A DNA stretch of 64,000 nt from Sphagnum compactum (GCA_965153455.1 OZ234493.1:14932213-14996212), one strand, 5' to 3'. Shown: positions 34,670 to 47,700, counted from the stretch's first letter. Program-made: numbers and translations. The notes: generated by a model from the letters alone, not told the origin.

Positions 34670-37332
34670 ATGGACTTTGCGAGTATACAAGATGTGGACC
34701 GCTATGAGCTGGTGAAAGATATAGGATCGGGCAATTTTGGCGTGGCAAGACTGATGCGCGACAAGAAGACGCGGGAGCTTGTGGCCGTCAAGTACATCGA
34801 GCGTGGGGAGAAGGTGAGTGCTGCAATGAACGTCTTTAGGAACTCTTCTGTCTCCTGTTTTTGCGGTCCTCCTTCCGTTTTTAGCCTTCTCTCCTGGTCG
34901 GTTTTCGTGCGGGTGGAGTATCAAGCTTTTCAAGGACGGTGAAATTGTGACTGCGCAAGTATTTTTCTTTTTTGCTCTTGCTTTCATGGTTTAGGACGTG
35001 TTAGGAAGGCTTTTGCGGGTTCCAAGAGCAGCATTCATTATTGTGGTGGCTTTCTGACGCTAGTAGTCTTTGCGTTTTCTTGCATCAGATAGATGAAAAT
35101 GTTCAAAGAGAGATCATCAATCACAGGTCGCTGCGGCATCCAAACATCGTTCGTTTCAAGGAGGTAATGTATCCTCACGAGCCCCAAAGACATCTTCGCA
35201 TTTCTGTGCAGCAGAGAAGATTTTGGGACAGAGACTCGCTTGCAGTACGTCTGGACACGAAAGGCTCTGTATCTTTCACTGGCCGCCTAAGTTTTTTCTT
35301 GATGCCCGTGCAGGTTATGCTTACCCCGACTCACCTGGCTATCGTTATGGAGTACGCTGCTGGAGGGGAGCTCTTTGAGCGCATTTGCAATGCTGGCCGC
35401 TTCAGTGAAGATGAGGTCAGTGTCCTCTCTTCTGTCAACTTGTTTGCTTGGAGAGTGTGCTTCGTGATTTCACAGGTGCCGGTTCTGCCCAGTCCCACAA
35501 GAAAATACCAGGCATTCCTCTGTTTTGGAAAATCTCTGATCCTCCTGTCTTGCAGGCCAGGTTCTTTTTCCAACAGCTGATATCTGGAGTCAGCTACTGT
35601 CACGCGATGGTATTCTCAAACTTGCTCTCTATGTGGCTGTCTTTTTTTCTTTCAATTCTTGTTGTGAAAAAAGAGAATCAGAACTGTACACCAACAGCTC
35701 TGTTGCCATTTGCAGAGGATAGTCACATTACAAGTATGTTCAAGAGGGAGGTTTTCTTCTCCTCAAAAAAAATTGCACTGTTTTGCTTTGTTTTGTGACA
35801 GCAAATTTGCCATCGTGATTTGAAGCTGGAAAACACTCTCCTTGATGGGAGCCCTGCACCTCGACTCAAGATCTGTGACTTTGGCTACTCAAAGGTTTTT
35901 ACCATTGTGACACTGCCACTTTGTTGAAGACCTGTATTGTTTTTCTTCAATTCTGTTATGTAGTGTAGGCCTTTCTGTTTGCATTGTGGGCAGGATTATG
36001 AAGGAGGAACTGGATGTATGGATGTTGCTTTTGTTAAGTTTGTGGTGTATTTCTGGTTGCAGTCATCACTGTTGCATTCCCAGCCAAAATCTACAGTAGG
36101 GACTCCTGCATATATTGCCCCGGAAGTCTTGTCCAAGAAGGAATATGATGGCAAGGTAAGCCAAGAAACTGTTGTATTGTCAGCAACCTTCTATGAACCT
36201 GATTGAAGTGTGTTTTCACTTGCTCAGTTTTCTTCCCTTTGCTTACTTGTAATGTGCAATTCCTGTGATCTGGAAATGTTGTGGAGTGTGCTTCTATGTC
36301 TTGTGGATCTCCACATTATTCAACTGTCTGAACTAATGAGCACCAGGACTAATCCACTGCATTGGTTTAACAAAATAAATGACCCCTTGTTCTGGGTCAT
36401 TGTTGTAATCTCGTGCTAGATTCTGCATGGTAACGGAATTGGGGGATGTGCTGCAGGTTGCTGATGTGTGGTCATGTGGTGTGACTCTTTATGTCATGCT
36501 GGTTGGTGCTTATCCCTTTGAGGATCCTGAAGACCCAAGAAATTTTCGGAAGACCATTGGGGTGAGTCTCATATTGCAGCTACATGAATCAGTCCTTTTG
36601 CACATTTTGTGTAGACAGGTTTGTATGGATACTCTGGAGGTTATAAATCACTTTTCATCTGCTTATATTTGTGGTTGTTCATGCAGCGCATTCTGAGTGT
36701 GCAATACTCCATTCCTGATTACGTGCATATTTCTGCTGAATGTCGTCACCTTCTCTCACGGATATTTGTGGCCAATCCTTCCAAGGTAATTGATACTTGT
36801 TGTGGGATGTTGTTAACCAGTGTATTTCCAAGAAGTTAGGTTTTGCATTATCTCAGCAGCATGTTCAAAGACATAAATAGTGAAAGTTGACTCCTCAGCC
36901 TTTGCAGTGAAAATTATTTGTTTAGGAATCTGGCACCATTCCTTTGATGGCTCTGAAAATTTTGAATTAGCATGACTATCAGAGGCATAGTGTGGAAACA
37001 AAATTCAGCAATTGATGGAATCTTAATAGACTTGGCTTTGGGTGGGACAGCGAATCACCATACAGGAGATCAAGAATGATGCATGGTTCCTACGCAACTT
37101 ACCAGCAGACCTGGTTGATCGTGCTGATCGGAGTTATGATTTTGAGGACCCAAATCATCCCCCACAGAGCATAGAAGAGATTATGCGGATAATTGGGGAA
37201 GCAAGGGTGGCCGGTGCTGGTGGGTTAGGGCACTACTTTGGTGACCCAATCCTAGATGGTGATGATATGGATTTGGAAGGTGATGGAGATCCTGATGTCG
37301 ACAGCAGTGGGGAATTTGTGTGTGCCATATAA
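34670..37332 (+). CDS. SnRK2 serine/threonine kinase, OST1-like (348 aa)
   Basis: Nine exons, all in phase 0 with GT-AG introns: 34670-34813, 35089-35163, 35314-35415, 35556-35609, 35802-35894, 36063-36155, 36457-36561, 36687-36785, 37051-37332. The product has the glycine loop GSGNFG (19-24), the ATP-binding Lys41, HRDLKLEN (129-136), DFG (151-153) and an activation loop [17 protein letters not shown]. Ser166 and Ser162 correspond to OST1 Ser175 and Ser171, the activating phosphosites. The tail carries the SnRK2 box ([12 protein letters not shown]) and a short acidic end ([19 protein letters not shown]) as in ABA-activated subclass III kinases, which bind PP2C phosphatases. Length and exon count are normal for the family, and I see no lesion. 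The expected role is ABA and osmotic stress signalling in nucleus and cytosol. Confidence 0.96.
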
Positions 37333-40300
37333 ACATCATCAATCGCAGTGCCAGCAATTTTTTTGGCAAGGCCCTGATGGTGTGTTGGTGCATTTTTTTG
37401 CTGTGTTGTGGAAGGAAGTGCATCTTGGTGTATTGCACTGGGTGATCCACATCTGCAGATTGTTACATGTGAGATAGTTATATTGCACAAATATCACCAG
37501 CTTGCGAGGGCCTTCCATTTAATGTATGAGGGGAAAAGAGGGGAATGGGAGAGCTGAAGAGTTGTTGTGTAGGCCGCATCAGCATCATGTAAAACCTCTA
37601 TGTAAGGATGTGTACCACAACTTCTGGATGGTTTCTTCTTATGTGTTGCAGTCCATATTTACAGGCATATTATGCAGGTAGGTTTTGAACAATTTCTTTA
37701 TAGTAATTTCAAGTTTTTATTTTTTATTGAAGTCATGGAACACGATAGCTGTATTCTGTAAATGTGATAGCTGGAACACAATAGCTGTATTACTGGCAGT
37801 GCATGTACTAGTATTAGAACTATGGGGGGCCTTCTGTCAGGGAGAACGAGTTTTACTCTTCTGGATTTTGCATACACAGGCAGCTAGCTGTGTATGATTT
37901 TCAAGCAAATTGGAGGGAGCAAGTTGTTGCTAAAACACACAAGCGCGAGAACTGTTTCCAATGGTACAATGCTTCAGTTCTGGAGACCAAACCTCATGTA
38001 CTCATCCTGCTTATCAATAAGACAGCTGAAAATTTGATTTTTCAGAGAGAATTTAGGACACATGGTTTTGTGTTTGTGGTTTTGTGTGAAATGATCTTGG
38101 TGATGGGAGAATGGATAGTCTTGGCCCTGATGGAAAGGATATAGACCTTTGCCATGCCACAGGTTTACTCATGCACATGCCAAGAAGGTGTTGAAGGGGG
38201 GCAGCATGTGGATGCTGATTCTTCACACCACATGTTGATTCCTATTCTTCACCACAGAGCTGCACTACAGGTGATAGATATGTAACCAAATCTGAGAGTG
38301 AACTTCTCCCAGGAAAACATGACATGCACTAGTAGAGCCTTCCCTTATCTGCTCTCTTGCATCTGCAAAGATCTTGTGATTGTTCTTCTATGTTAATTGT
38401 TGAGAATCCTGCAATAATGTACTCAGTAAGAGCCTGGTACTTCATGTGGGGAGATAGACAGATCTTGAAGAGCCTGGTACTTCACGAGGGGAGATAGACA
38501 GATCTTGAAATGTAAACGGGACAGGATTTCAACATATTCACTCTTGAGAAGAGAACTGTGAAGAACTCATGATAAGCAGAAAAGGAATAGGAGAATCTTC
38601 ACCTTGTTCTGCCATGAAATTGCAGGCATGGATTGAGTAAGAAAGGTTCTGGACAGCAATCAAAGCTCTTTGTGTTACTTTCCCTTTGATCTGTGCAGTC
38701 AGTCAGACCCTGGGGAATGTTCTGTTGAGACTCTGATCTATCAAGAAGAAGCTATGGTTTTTTTTAATCTTCTATTGCTATTACTCTTTGGTGATGATGG
38801 CTACAACAGTCTCTTGCTAAGATCTCATCTTATACTCTCAGTTTCTGGTGAACACAATGGCACAACACACAAATATTCCATAACCGTCCCGTTCTCGAGA
38901 GATTTGTCTTTCGAGTACTTTGCGATCTTGTCGAACTTCACAGAGAACAGAAGAGGGATTCGGTGAATGTGTTTCGATTTGACTGCTAATGGCGAAGAGG
39001 TGTGTGCGTGTGAGAGAGAGACGGAGGCCATGAAGCGTCACAGTTGCGTCTGTTGGTGCATCATATGGTAGGGTTTGAGGATTACGTCCTCCCTTTGTCC
39101 GTCTTGCAGGTATAAGAATTACTACGAGTTGTAGGAGTTGCTGGAAGATCCTTGCACACCCATCCGCCATCAGCCTGCGTCTCGTCAATTTGTGTAAGCT
39201 TTCTGAGACTCTTTCTCTGCAAGCACAAGATCATGAAGTTGTTTCGCACTTCTCCGCCTTGTTTTCTGATATACCTACTTCCCCACGCCAACAGTCCTTC
39301 ACTTCCTGGAATGAGAATTCTGCCATGGAAGCCAGCCAGCTTCTATGAGAATTGTTCTATGGAAGCAAAGCTTCTATGAGAATTGTTCCATGGAAGCAAG
39401 CTCCTATGGCTGATTAAGCAGGATGACTTCTATGCAATCAGCACTGTTTTGGAAGCTTGCAGTCACAGGCATGCTCTGTAGAAATTGAAAATATTCAGGT
39501 TTTGAATGATGCCAAAGATGAATTTCTTAGTCCTTGATGGTAGGTTGCATCCTGTTCTCAAGGACCTGTTTAAGGCTTCATGCTGGCTCAGATCTGAGAG
39601 GATTACAATACTGGTCGGATCTGAAATTGTTTCCAGGGTTACATTGTTCCGCCAACCGGATTTTGCCATATGGGGGAGAGAGGACATTGCTGTTTTACTG
39701 ATGGAGCTTTCAAGCTTTTGTGTAGATCTCCTTGCAGTCTGTTGGAAACAGTTTTTGTAATTTCTTGTAAGGGACTTGCTATTTCTGAGCATAGAAGGAA
39801 AGAGAAGCTTTAGAAGCTTTGGCAGAGTTTTTTTGTATTGTGAGCAGTTTAGGATTGGAACACCATCGTCCAGTTCTGTTGTTGAGCTTCAGGGGAAGTC
39901 AAGAATTTTTATATTGAAAGAATAGGTGCATCTTTTTGTACCAGAGAGAGTTTTGGAAGTTGTGAGCAGGTACAAAATCATCATTGGAGAGATGCATGGC
40001 ATCATCTCCATTCAGGGGGACAGCACTTGCCTTCTTCATAAGTATCAAGGTCATAAATCGGCAGTTGGGCAGAGAATTTGTTCAATCTTCTTGTCATTTG
40101 TTGCTTTGCAACATCTCATTTGACTCCATGTTGAGTGAGAGGCTGCTATACTTCAATCTCCACACTACCCAACCCTTCCAAATGTCCGTGTTCTGCAGGG
40201 TGCTCTTTGGACTTCAGCCTGCATAAACTGCATGAGTCAAGACATTGCAATGCAAATTAGGGTTTAGGGTTCAAGCTCAATGACAGGGTTTTTGTGCTGT

Positions 40301-40364
40301 ATTCTTAGAGTTCAGTGATTCAGGTTATTTGAATACAACAAGAGATTTTGGAATCTAGTGTCAT
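37333..40364. other. Intergenic; SnRK2 3' region and trihelix 5' region
   Basis: Short open frames here have no family match. There is a 40-bp tandem duplication (AGCCTGGTACTTCA at 38430 and 38470) and three related ~35-bp segments with GAATTGTTC.ATGGAAGC near 39310-39400. A telo-box-like TTAGGGTTTAGGG (about 40258-40270) lies about 100 bp before the trihelix ATG. Confidence 0.45.
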
Positions 40365-41888
40365 ATGGAGCACTTGGTAAGAGAGAGGCAAGGTTTTCAT
40401 CATGTGAACAATGCAGGTGCAGTAGCTATGGCAAGGGAATGGACACTAGAAGAGACGAGAGCATTGGTGGAGGTGCACATAGAATTGAAGCAGCTTGAGA
40501 AGCTTACACCACAAGGATCTGATTCCCGTGCTGCCATTGAACACTGGGATAAAGTCGCAAAGAGGCTTCAAGACAGAAGCTACCATCGAAGCCTCAAAAG
40601 CTGCAATAAGAGATGGCACCGCCTTGAACAGTACGAAGTTCAAATATTCTCCTTCAACATTGAAGGAGCTGGAAATCACCCAAACTATTGGGACCTGACA
40701 AAAGCTGAGAGGATTGAGCACCGAGCAGAGAAATGGCCTCAGCTTCCTCTGGGTGAGGGAATTGACAAAGAGATATTTGATTTGATCAAGAGATTTTCGC
40801 AAGGCACTGTTGAAAAGAAAGTCATGCAAGCAGTTGTTCCGAATTTGGGAGTAAGCAATAACAGACATGCACCTCCAGAAACCATACCTGAACATCAAGT
40901 ACTCGAAGCTAAGGAGCCTGAACTCCTGGAAAGAATAAGCAGCTGGTCATCTTTCATGTCTGAACAAACAGGTTTATCACAAGCTCCACTGGATGGTTTC
41001 AGGCTCCAGGCACGTGACCTCCGGAAACAAAGGGCTGCAGAGCTGATGAGGGGCAATCGCACTGTTCCTTACAATGCTAATCACACCAATTCAGTAAAAA
41101 CTTCTCAAGCTCCTGACATGGGAAATAGCTTACAACAGACACAGAAGCCAAGAGAATTTGCAATTCTGGATTCTAAGACCAAGATCTCTGTCCAGGGGGG
41201 TACCTCTGCTGATCGGTTTCACACCAAGGAAGCTCATCCACCCTTTGACTCTGGTTCCTTTTCATACAAGCTTGATATTGATCCAGTCTCTCAGCCTACC
41301 TGCAGTCATCTCAACCCACAGCTTGCAGTCTTGGGACTTCCTCAAAATCATGTAACAACTCTTCTACATCCCATGGAAAAGGCTTATCAAACCTTCAGCT
41401 TGAGCACTCCATACTTTCCTTTGCTGCAACCTGTAAATTCTCACTCACTTTTGCTGCAGCCCATTGATAGCAACAACATGCAGCAGCATCATCACCAACC
41501 GGCTATGGATGCCAGTCAGCATTTAATGCTGGATGGTGACAATCTTCCATCTGAGCTTCTGTGTTTTGATGAGCAGCTGGAGGTCATTCTTGATGTGGAC
41601 AGTACTGGCCCAGTACTTACCCATGAAAGCTCTGAAGTACCACAACAGCAGAGGCATTGCTGGCAAGTTCCAGACTCACAGCGGTGGCAAGATCAGTATG
41701 GATCAGGTCATGGCAGCAGTCATGAGCTTCTGGGAGTTGCAATTGGTAACCTGGAGGTGCAGCTTCATGCTCTAGTGAACTTGCTTCAGGCCAGAAACAC
41801 TGCTGAACAAGATTACCAAGACAAGATGCTTCTTTCCCTCGAAAGCATGGCCTTCTCTCTGCACACCATTGCTCAAGGCAAAGTTTGA
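40365..41888 (+). CDS. Trihelix-type transcription factor (507 aa), single exon
   Basis: The N-terminal domain (about residues 24-92) has the trihelix pattern: EWTLEETRALVEVH, HWDKVAKRL, then RSLKSCNKRWHRLEQY. The three helix tryptophans are at W26, W61 and W84. Trihelix proteins bind GT-type promoter elements in the nucleus. A second conserved-looking stretch follows (YWDLTKAERIEHRAEKWPQL, about 108-127). The middle is Ser/Gln/His-rich with no domain seen, and the C-terminal ~45 residues (EVQLHALVNLLQARNTAEQD onward) look like an amphipathic helix or coiled coil, as in GT-type factors that dimerise. The first ATG of the long frame was chosen; M22 just before the domain is an alternative. No intron interrupts the frame. 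Target genes cannot be read from the sequence. Confidence 0.85.
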   Translation: MEHLVRERQGFHHVNNAGAVAMAREWTLEETRALVEVHIELKQLEKLTPQGSDSRAAIEHWDKVAKRLQDRSYHRSLKSCNKRWHRLEQYEVQIFSFNIEGAGNHPNYWDLTKAERIEHRAEKWPQLPLGEGIDKEIFDLIKRFSQGTVEKKVMQAVVPNLGVSNNRHAPPETIPEHQVLEAKEPELLERISSWSSFMSEQTGLSQAPLDGFRLQARDLRKQRAAELMRGNRTVPYNANHTNSVKTSQAPDMGNSLQQTQKPREFAILDSKTKISVQGGTSADRFHTKEAHPPFDSGSFSYKLDIDPVSQPTCSHLNPQLAVLGLPQNHVTTLLHPMEKAYQTFSLSTPYFPLLQPVNSHSLLLQPIDSNNMQQHHHQPAMDASQHLMLDGDNLPSELLCFDEQLEVILDVDSTGPVLTHESSEVPQQQRHCWQVPDSQRWQDQYGSGHGSSHELLGVAIGNLEVQLHALVNLLQARNTAEQDYQDKMLLSLESMAFSLHTIAQGKV

Positions 41889-42830
41889 GCTGCTGCATAG
41901 ATGTCCCAATTCGCTGGACCATGACTGTGACATTGAAGGAGCAGAGAACTACCAAAGAAGATATGTGTCTCTCTCCTCACTTGCTTCAGAATTCCACTCT
42001 TTTGAATATTTCTGTGATTGAACTTGTGAACCTAAAGAAAGCCGGGGAATACAACACAGGAATAGGAACAGAACCGGAATAAATGAAGCAAGTGCAACAC
42101 CGATGCTTGATGTGGGATTTTGATGGTGATGAAGGCAGGGGGGGAACAAGAGAGGCACAGTCCCTGAGATATGTACATCATTTGGAACCTCAGCGACTTG
42201 GTGTTGCAGCACCATGGAAACTGAGTATGAGAATAAGCACTTTGTAGGCCAATTGAAGCTGGACCATGGCATGGAGTTTATGGAAGATGGTACCGAGGGT
42301 CATAAACTCAAAATTGCTCACAGCTTTTCACTGGGATCATTCTTACAATGTCTTCAAGTGGCCACACTATTATCATAAAAGCTGGTCAAAGTACATCACA
42401 AGCAAAAGCTATTTTTTTTATGCAATCTGGGTGCTTCCTGTGGATTGATTGATGGCAGGAAACAAACTCTTTTGTAGTTGCATAACCTCCATAGTATGTA
42501 TGTACACCAGAAATGCCATCTCCAAATGTAGAATACAACATGACTGTCAGCTGAACAGAAATACCCTCCAATAGTATAATACATGGCTTGCTCACCATTC
42601 TGCTGTAAGGTTTCTTTGGAGGGAGAAGGTGGCAACATAAACAGAGAATCATATTGCGAAATCTGAGCTCGAAACCTTAATTTGCATAGAAGACATGATT
42701 GAGACATATAACAAGCCCATTTTGACCTGGTGTTTCTGACATTCAAATCCATGAAGAATGATGAGAATGTGCAGACTGTTGTTATATACACAAGTCATTT
42801 TGTTACTGGCATTTGTCAATTAGGAGTACT
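41889..42830. other. 3' flank of the trihelix gene
   Basis: No supported gene; probably 3' UTR followed by intergenic DNA up to the minisatellite. Confidence 0.4.
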
Positions 42831-43440
42831 CAAGATTGCTTTGCTCTTGGTGACAATGTTATGTGATTTTTCTTTGAGTGCTTTACTCTTGGTGACAATG
42901 TTATTTGATTTTTTTTCTTCAGTGTTTTACTCTTGACAACAATGTTTTGTGATTTTCTTGAGTGATTTATTCAAAATTGCTTTGCTCTTGGTGACAGTGT
43001 TATGTGATTTTCTTTTTCGAGTCCTTAACTCTTGGCAACAGTGTTATGTGATTTTCTTCTTGAGTGCTTTATTCTTGGGGACAATGTTATGTGATTTTTT
43101 CTTTAGTGCTTTACTCTTGGTGACAATGTTATGTGATTTTTTTCTTTAGTGCTTTACTCTTGGTGACAATGTTGTGTGATTTTTTTCTTTAGTGCTTACT
43201 CTTGTTGACAACGTTCTGTGATTTTCTTGAGTGATTTATTCATGGTGACAATGTTCTGTGATTTTCTTCTTGAATGGTTTACTCTTGACAGCAATGTTCT
43301 GTGATTTTCTTCTTGAGTGCTTTACTCTTCGCAACAATGTTCCGTGATTTTCTTCTTGAGTGCTTTACTCTTGGCGACAATGTTCTATGATTTCCTTTAA
43401 GGGCTTTACTCTTGACAACAATATTATGTGATTTTCTAGG
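42831..43440 (+). repeat. 42-51-bp minisatellite, about 13 units
   Basis: Units contain TTTACTCTTGGTGACAATG and TTATGTGATTTT with variable T-rich linkers. Adjacent copies at 42850 and 42892 are 42 bp apart and others are longer. The array fills the gap between the trihelix and PIG-Y-like genes and gives spurious ALLLVTMLCDF frames. Confidence 0.85.
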
Positions 43441-43682
43441 GTGCGTGAATCCTTCATTTCACAATTGCAACAATTTCTCACATTCATATACACAAGCACT
43501 CGCGCCTGCATGAGTCCCTCCTTCTACAATCGAATAGGCTCATGAATTTAGGGTTGAGTGGAACTAAGAGGGAGGGGAAGGAAAGTTCTGTTTGAGATCT
43601 GATACTCTCATGCTGAAAGCATAAGAAGAGGAGGTGAAGAAGAAGAGGCAAAAGGGAAGGAGGACGACGACGAGAAAGGAAG

Positions 43683-44360
43683 ATGGATGCAAGGCCGTCT
43701 CCAGCGCTGTTTCGGCTCCCTTCTCTTGCACCACGGTCGGCAGCTCCTCCCAGGGTTCTTCTTTGGTGGGGGATAGCTCTCATTGTCGCTGGTGTTGTGG
43801 GATTCTGCGTCATTCTGTATGCCACTCTTCTTTCCAAGCTTCTGCCGCCTTCTGGAGTGCCGATCCTGGATGCCATTCGCAGTGACTGGTAAACAAACAA
43901 AAATCGATTGATTCTGCAGGAAAAAAAACAAAGCTCTGAGAGAGAGAGAGAGAGAGAGAGTCTATAGCATAGAACTTTTGGTTTTGTGTGCCTGAGGAAT
44001 GTTGCAACAACTAGATTTTGTAACATTGTCTTCACCAATTGAGGGCAAGGGTTTTGCATAGGTCTTTTGCACCTGAAGATGGGGTTGAAGAGGATGGATC
44101 CATAAAGCACCGAAGAAGACAAACATTGCAAAGCCCCTTCTGGGTTTTGTTTGCTTTTGTTTTTGTTTTGATGTTTTCTGAACTCTTAAGGGGATGATAA
44201 AGCATGTGGTTTTCTGTGAGTTGTTTGTTCCTTTCTGTGACAGTGAGGGGATGGTTCTTTGTGCAGGTATTATAGCTTTGTTGTACCCCTGACTGGACCA
44301 GTTATCCTGGTGGCAGTGTACTGCCATTGGCTGAGCATGAAGCTCTTCAAACATGCATAA
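43683..44360 (+). CDS. PIG-Y-like subunit of GPI-GlcNAc transferase (99 aa)
   Basis: Two exons, 43683-43888 and 44267-44360, join within a Trp codon (TG|G). The protein has a Pro/Arg-rich start, a first membrane helix (VLLWWGIALIVAGVVGFCVI, about 26-45), a short luminal or cytosolic loop, and a second helix (VVPLTGPVILVAVYCHWL) ending in the basic tail MKLFKHA. Two helices, small size and a tail like the family's LF(R/K)H end match PIG-Y, the small ER-membrane subunit of the complex that starts GPI-anchor synthesis by transferring GlcNAc to phosphatidylinositol. The 378-bp intron contains a (GA)n run at 43938-43960. No lesion seen. Assignment rests on topology and the C-terminal motif, since the family is short and weakly conserved. 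Confidence 0.75.
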
Positions 44361-44454
44361 AGCCTTTGCAAGTGTTGTGATGCTATGTGAAAGCCATCTT
44401 TCAGTCCATCTAGGTGAGAGCATCTCCAATCATGCCTAAGTTTCTTTCTCTAGT

Positions 44455-44700
44455 ACCATACCATCCTCCTGCATATGTACAAATGCAGGAGGATGATCAC
44501 ACCACTGCTGCTTTTTCTTTCTCTCTCTCAAATGACATCTCATCCTCCTCCTGCATATGTACAGATGAACTGTGAGATGGATCGCATCACTGCCGCCTTT
44601 TTTTCTCTCTCAAATCCCATATCCTCCTCCTCCTCCTGCATATGTACAAATGCTCTGGAAGATGGATCATACCACTGCCACTTTTTGCTCTGGAGGATGA
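44455..44700 (+). repeat. ~84-bp tandem repeat, three units
   Basis: CATCCTCCT with GCATATGTACAAATG recurs at 44471, 44553 and about 44638. Each copy is followed by a GATGGATC.CACTGC.GC-type segment and a T/C-rich stretch. Confidence 0.8.
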
Positions 44701-47700
44701 CTCTTTGGGGTTACTTGATGAGTCTTTATCACATGGACCAGTGTCTGAATTTCTATGAGTGTTGTGCTATTCATGCTCTCACAAGCTTGTTGTGGCTTGA
44801 ATGAGGAAACTGTTGACTTTTAAAAAAAAATTGTTGTGTCTCTGAAGTGCTAGTCAACATCATGAGTTGAGTCTCCCAGTTGCTTCTGGAGATGTGGCAG
44901 AAACTCAGGACACAGATTTTATCTAATGGTTTGCTTGAATTTGGGTGTGTTATTGTGTACTTATCTATACTTATCTATACCCAGCTTCATGAGCTGATGA
45001 AGTTAGTGGGTAGTCATGGCAGCTTGTTGCTGTTATTCATCATGAAGGTGATGCTCTCAGAGTTTATGATTGACTCTCACAAGGTTTACAACACACTCAT
45101 TGATGTGTTAGCCCTCAATTCAGAGTGCTGTTGTGGAAATTCCTCTGCACAACAAACACTTTTGTTCTGTTCTTCATGTTGTGTATAATCGACTCCATTG
45201 CAGTCCAATACTCCTCATTTCCCAAAAATGCTTGGGTTTGCATGTATCCCTATGTGGGTGTACTTTTCACTTCTAGACAATCACAATTAGGCAACAGTTA
45301 GGCACCATGATTTTTTTGTTTCTTGAATTGGCAGGAAGTCCGAGTAGCACAGAATGGTTTGTTTTGACTCCTGCTGTGGTGCTGTTGTTCCAACGCAGGT
45401 GATCAGTTGGGATAGCTCGTCAGTGGTATCTTTGGATGATGATTGCAGCAATGTTAGTGTGTTTGAATTTTGGACTGTCAATGTCTCAGCATTTTATTGA
45501 GAATCAGAAGTCCAGGTAGAACAGAAACCTGTTGGAAACTCAAATTGGACCTGACATTAAAGATTCTCATTTCTTTCTGTCTCACATAGGTTCTTCAGCT
45601 AATGTAGAATATTCTTCAATGGGTTTTGGTATGATTGGGAGTTGAACATCCATCATGCAGGTCCTGACCTTTGTGTTTCAAGGTTTTGAGATGCATGTGG
45701 ACGGTTGACATTCCTGATTCTTGAAGAGGCCACCTAAGAGCTGGGCACCCCATCCAGTGCATGGGTGAAAGATCTGGGAGATATATACAGATGCCTGAAG
45801 ACCATTTGTCAGTAATTGGCAGCAGGTTAACCTGTAGACATTCTTGTTCACAAATCACTCCGTATTTGGTCCTCAGTTTGGAGAAAAGGGAGTGCTAAGA
45901 ATGTTGCTTCTTCTGCCACAAGATTGTCAACATGATACAACCAGACCTGCTTTTAGTCTGCCACTGTGTTTGATCATTTGGAACTTCTCATCTTCCAGTT
46001 TGAAGAGACCCTGTACAACACACAAGCAAAGTGTTACCAAACCACAATGTACCTATCAAGAGGTTCTTTTGACATCTACAGCTTTAAATAATTTATGTAC
46101 TTGGTTCCATGACTTCATAAAAATGTTCCAAAATGTCCTAATTATTAATCATGTTTTTCATTGTTAAAAACAATGTTCCACAGACTAGCTATGATGGCTT
46201 ATTTAAAAAGTACTGCCGAAGTTTAATCATCTATTCATGCATTGTTGTTTGATTTCATTGCAATTGAGCAAATATTAAATAATATTGAAAGCAAAACTTA
46301 GGATTCACATCTTTTCCTGTAGGTACATTTACAGATTTGACGTTCAATGTTTACCCTTGAAGGTCAATTGTTTCCAATTCTTTGATAGCACCATGTTGTA
46401 TCTTGTTGATTATATATAGTATATAGGAGTCAACTATCGAAAGATTGGATGAAATGGATTGCTAAGTAGGGTCAATCAAATTTGACATCACCACAAAATC
46501 AACAAAATAATGTCAATTTTGTGATGGAAGATGTGATGATTGAGGTATTTGGATGTCTACACAAATAGGCTGATGTGTATTACATGATTGTGCCAATGCC
46601 ATTTGGAACCTCAAAAAGGGTCAAAGGGCCCTCCCTTTTCTGTCTTGGTTTTTTTTTTTTTCAAAAAAATTTGAGCTTTGTGTTGCTTAGCACTTCCAAT
46701 GATGATGATTCTTTTTTTTTTGTGGACATAAATGTTTTGTTGTAATTAATTTATCTTTTCAAGATAAAATTTTATAAATTTCAGTATGTATCATTTTATT
46801 CCAGTATTATTTTCTTACATTCTTGATTTGGTAGGCAAAATGTCAATGAAAGTTTGATTCATTAAATAAGTTCACAACAAGATACAAATAGACCCAATTT
46901 TTTTAACAAAAAAAATGTTAAAAAATAAAATAAAATACAAACAGACAAAAACATTAAAAGGGTGCAAGATAGACAACAAGAAACAATTTTGAATTGGAAT
47001 GTGATCTATGATGAATCATAATCTAGAATGACCATGAAATTGTCGTAATGACAATCACCAAAATATCCATCGTACATAAACTAGTTCCAATGAAACATCG
47101 TCACCATAATTTCAATTACATTGCAAATGATGCAAGCATCCTCCATTTTAAATTAGGTAGTAGCAGTAAACCTAGTTACTTCTCAACTTTCACCTGTTCA
47201 CACCCTTCATTGCCACGGCCCATCTATTACAAGCAATCAGTAGGTGAAATGAAAAAGTTTTTAACATTTAGTCTGTGCTAATTTTACGGCCTTTAAATTC
47301 TCCCTTGTTTCTAATACTTTGTCCATTTTCCAAATCAATGATGTGTTTATAAATAAAATTTTGCAGGGTTTTAATGTGGTAATCATTTTTATGATGCAAA
47401 CGAGCTTGTCATACTTCAATTAAAATTTCTACTTGCCTTGAACTTTTCCATACCTATGACATTCAAGATTTGATAAAATGCATGAAACTGCAATATAAAT
47501 AAATTGAAAAAAAGAGTGCCATAGTTTGTGGCATGGGTAATAAATTATATGATTCAAATAAATATATCTAAATTAACTAAATGTAAAACAGAATCTTATG
47601 TAGCCCAACAGTTTAGATAACTTTGAAAAAGTTATCAAATTTTAAGGATGAATTTTATGAAAAATAGTACCAGTGTGACAAATACAAAGGCTTTTTGGGA

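Noticed and set aside
38825-39188. 116-codon minus-strand gene between SnRK2 and the trihelix gene
   Set aside because: No domain, no splice context and overlapping frames in both strands; more likely leader or intergenic DNA.
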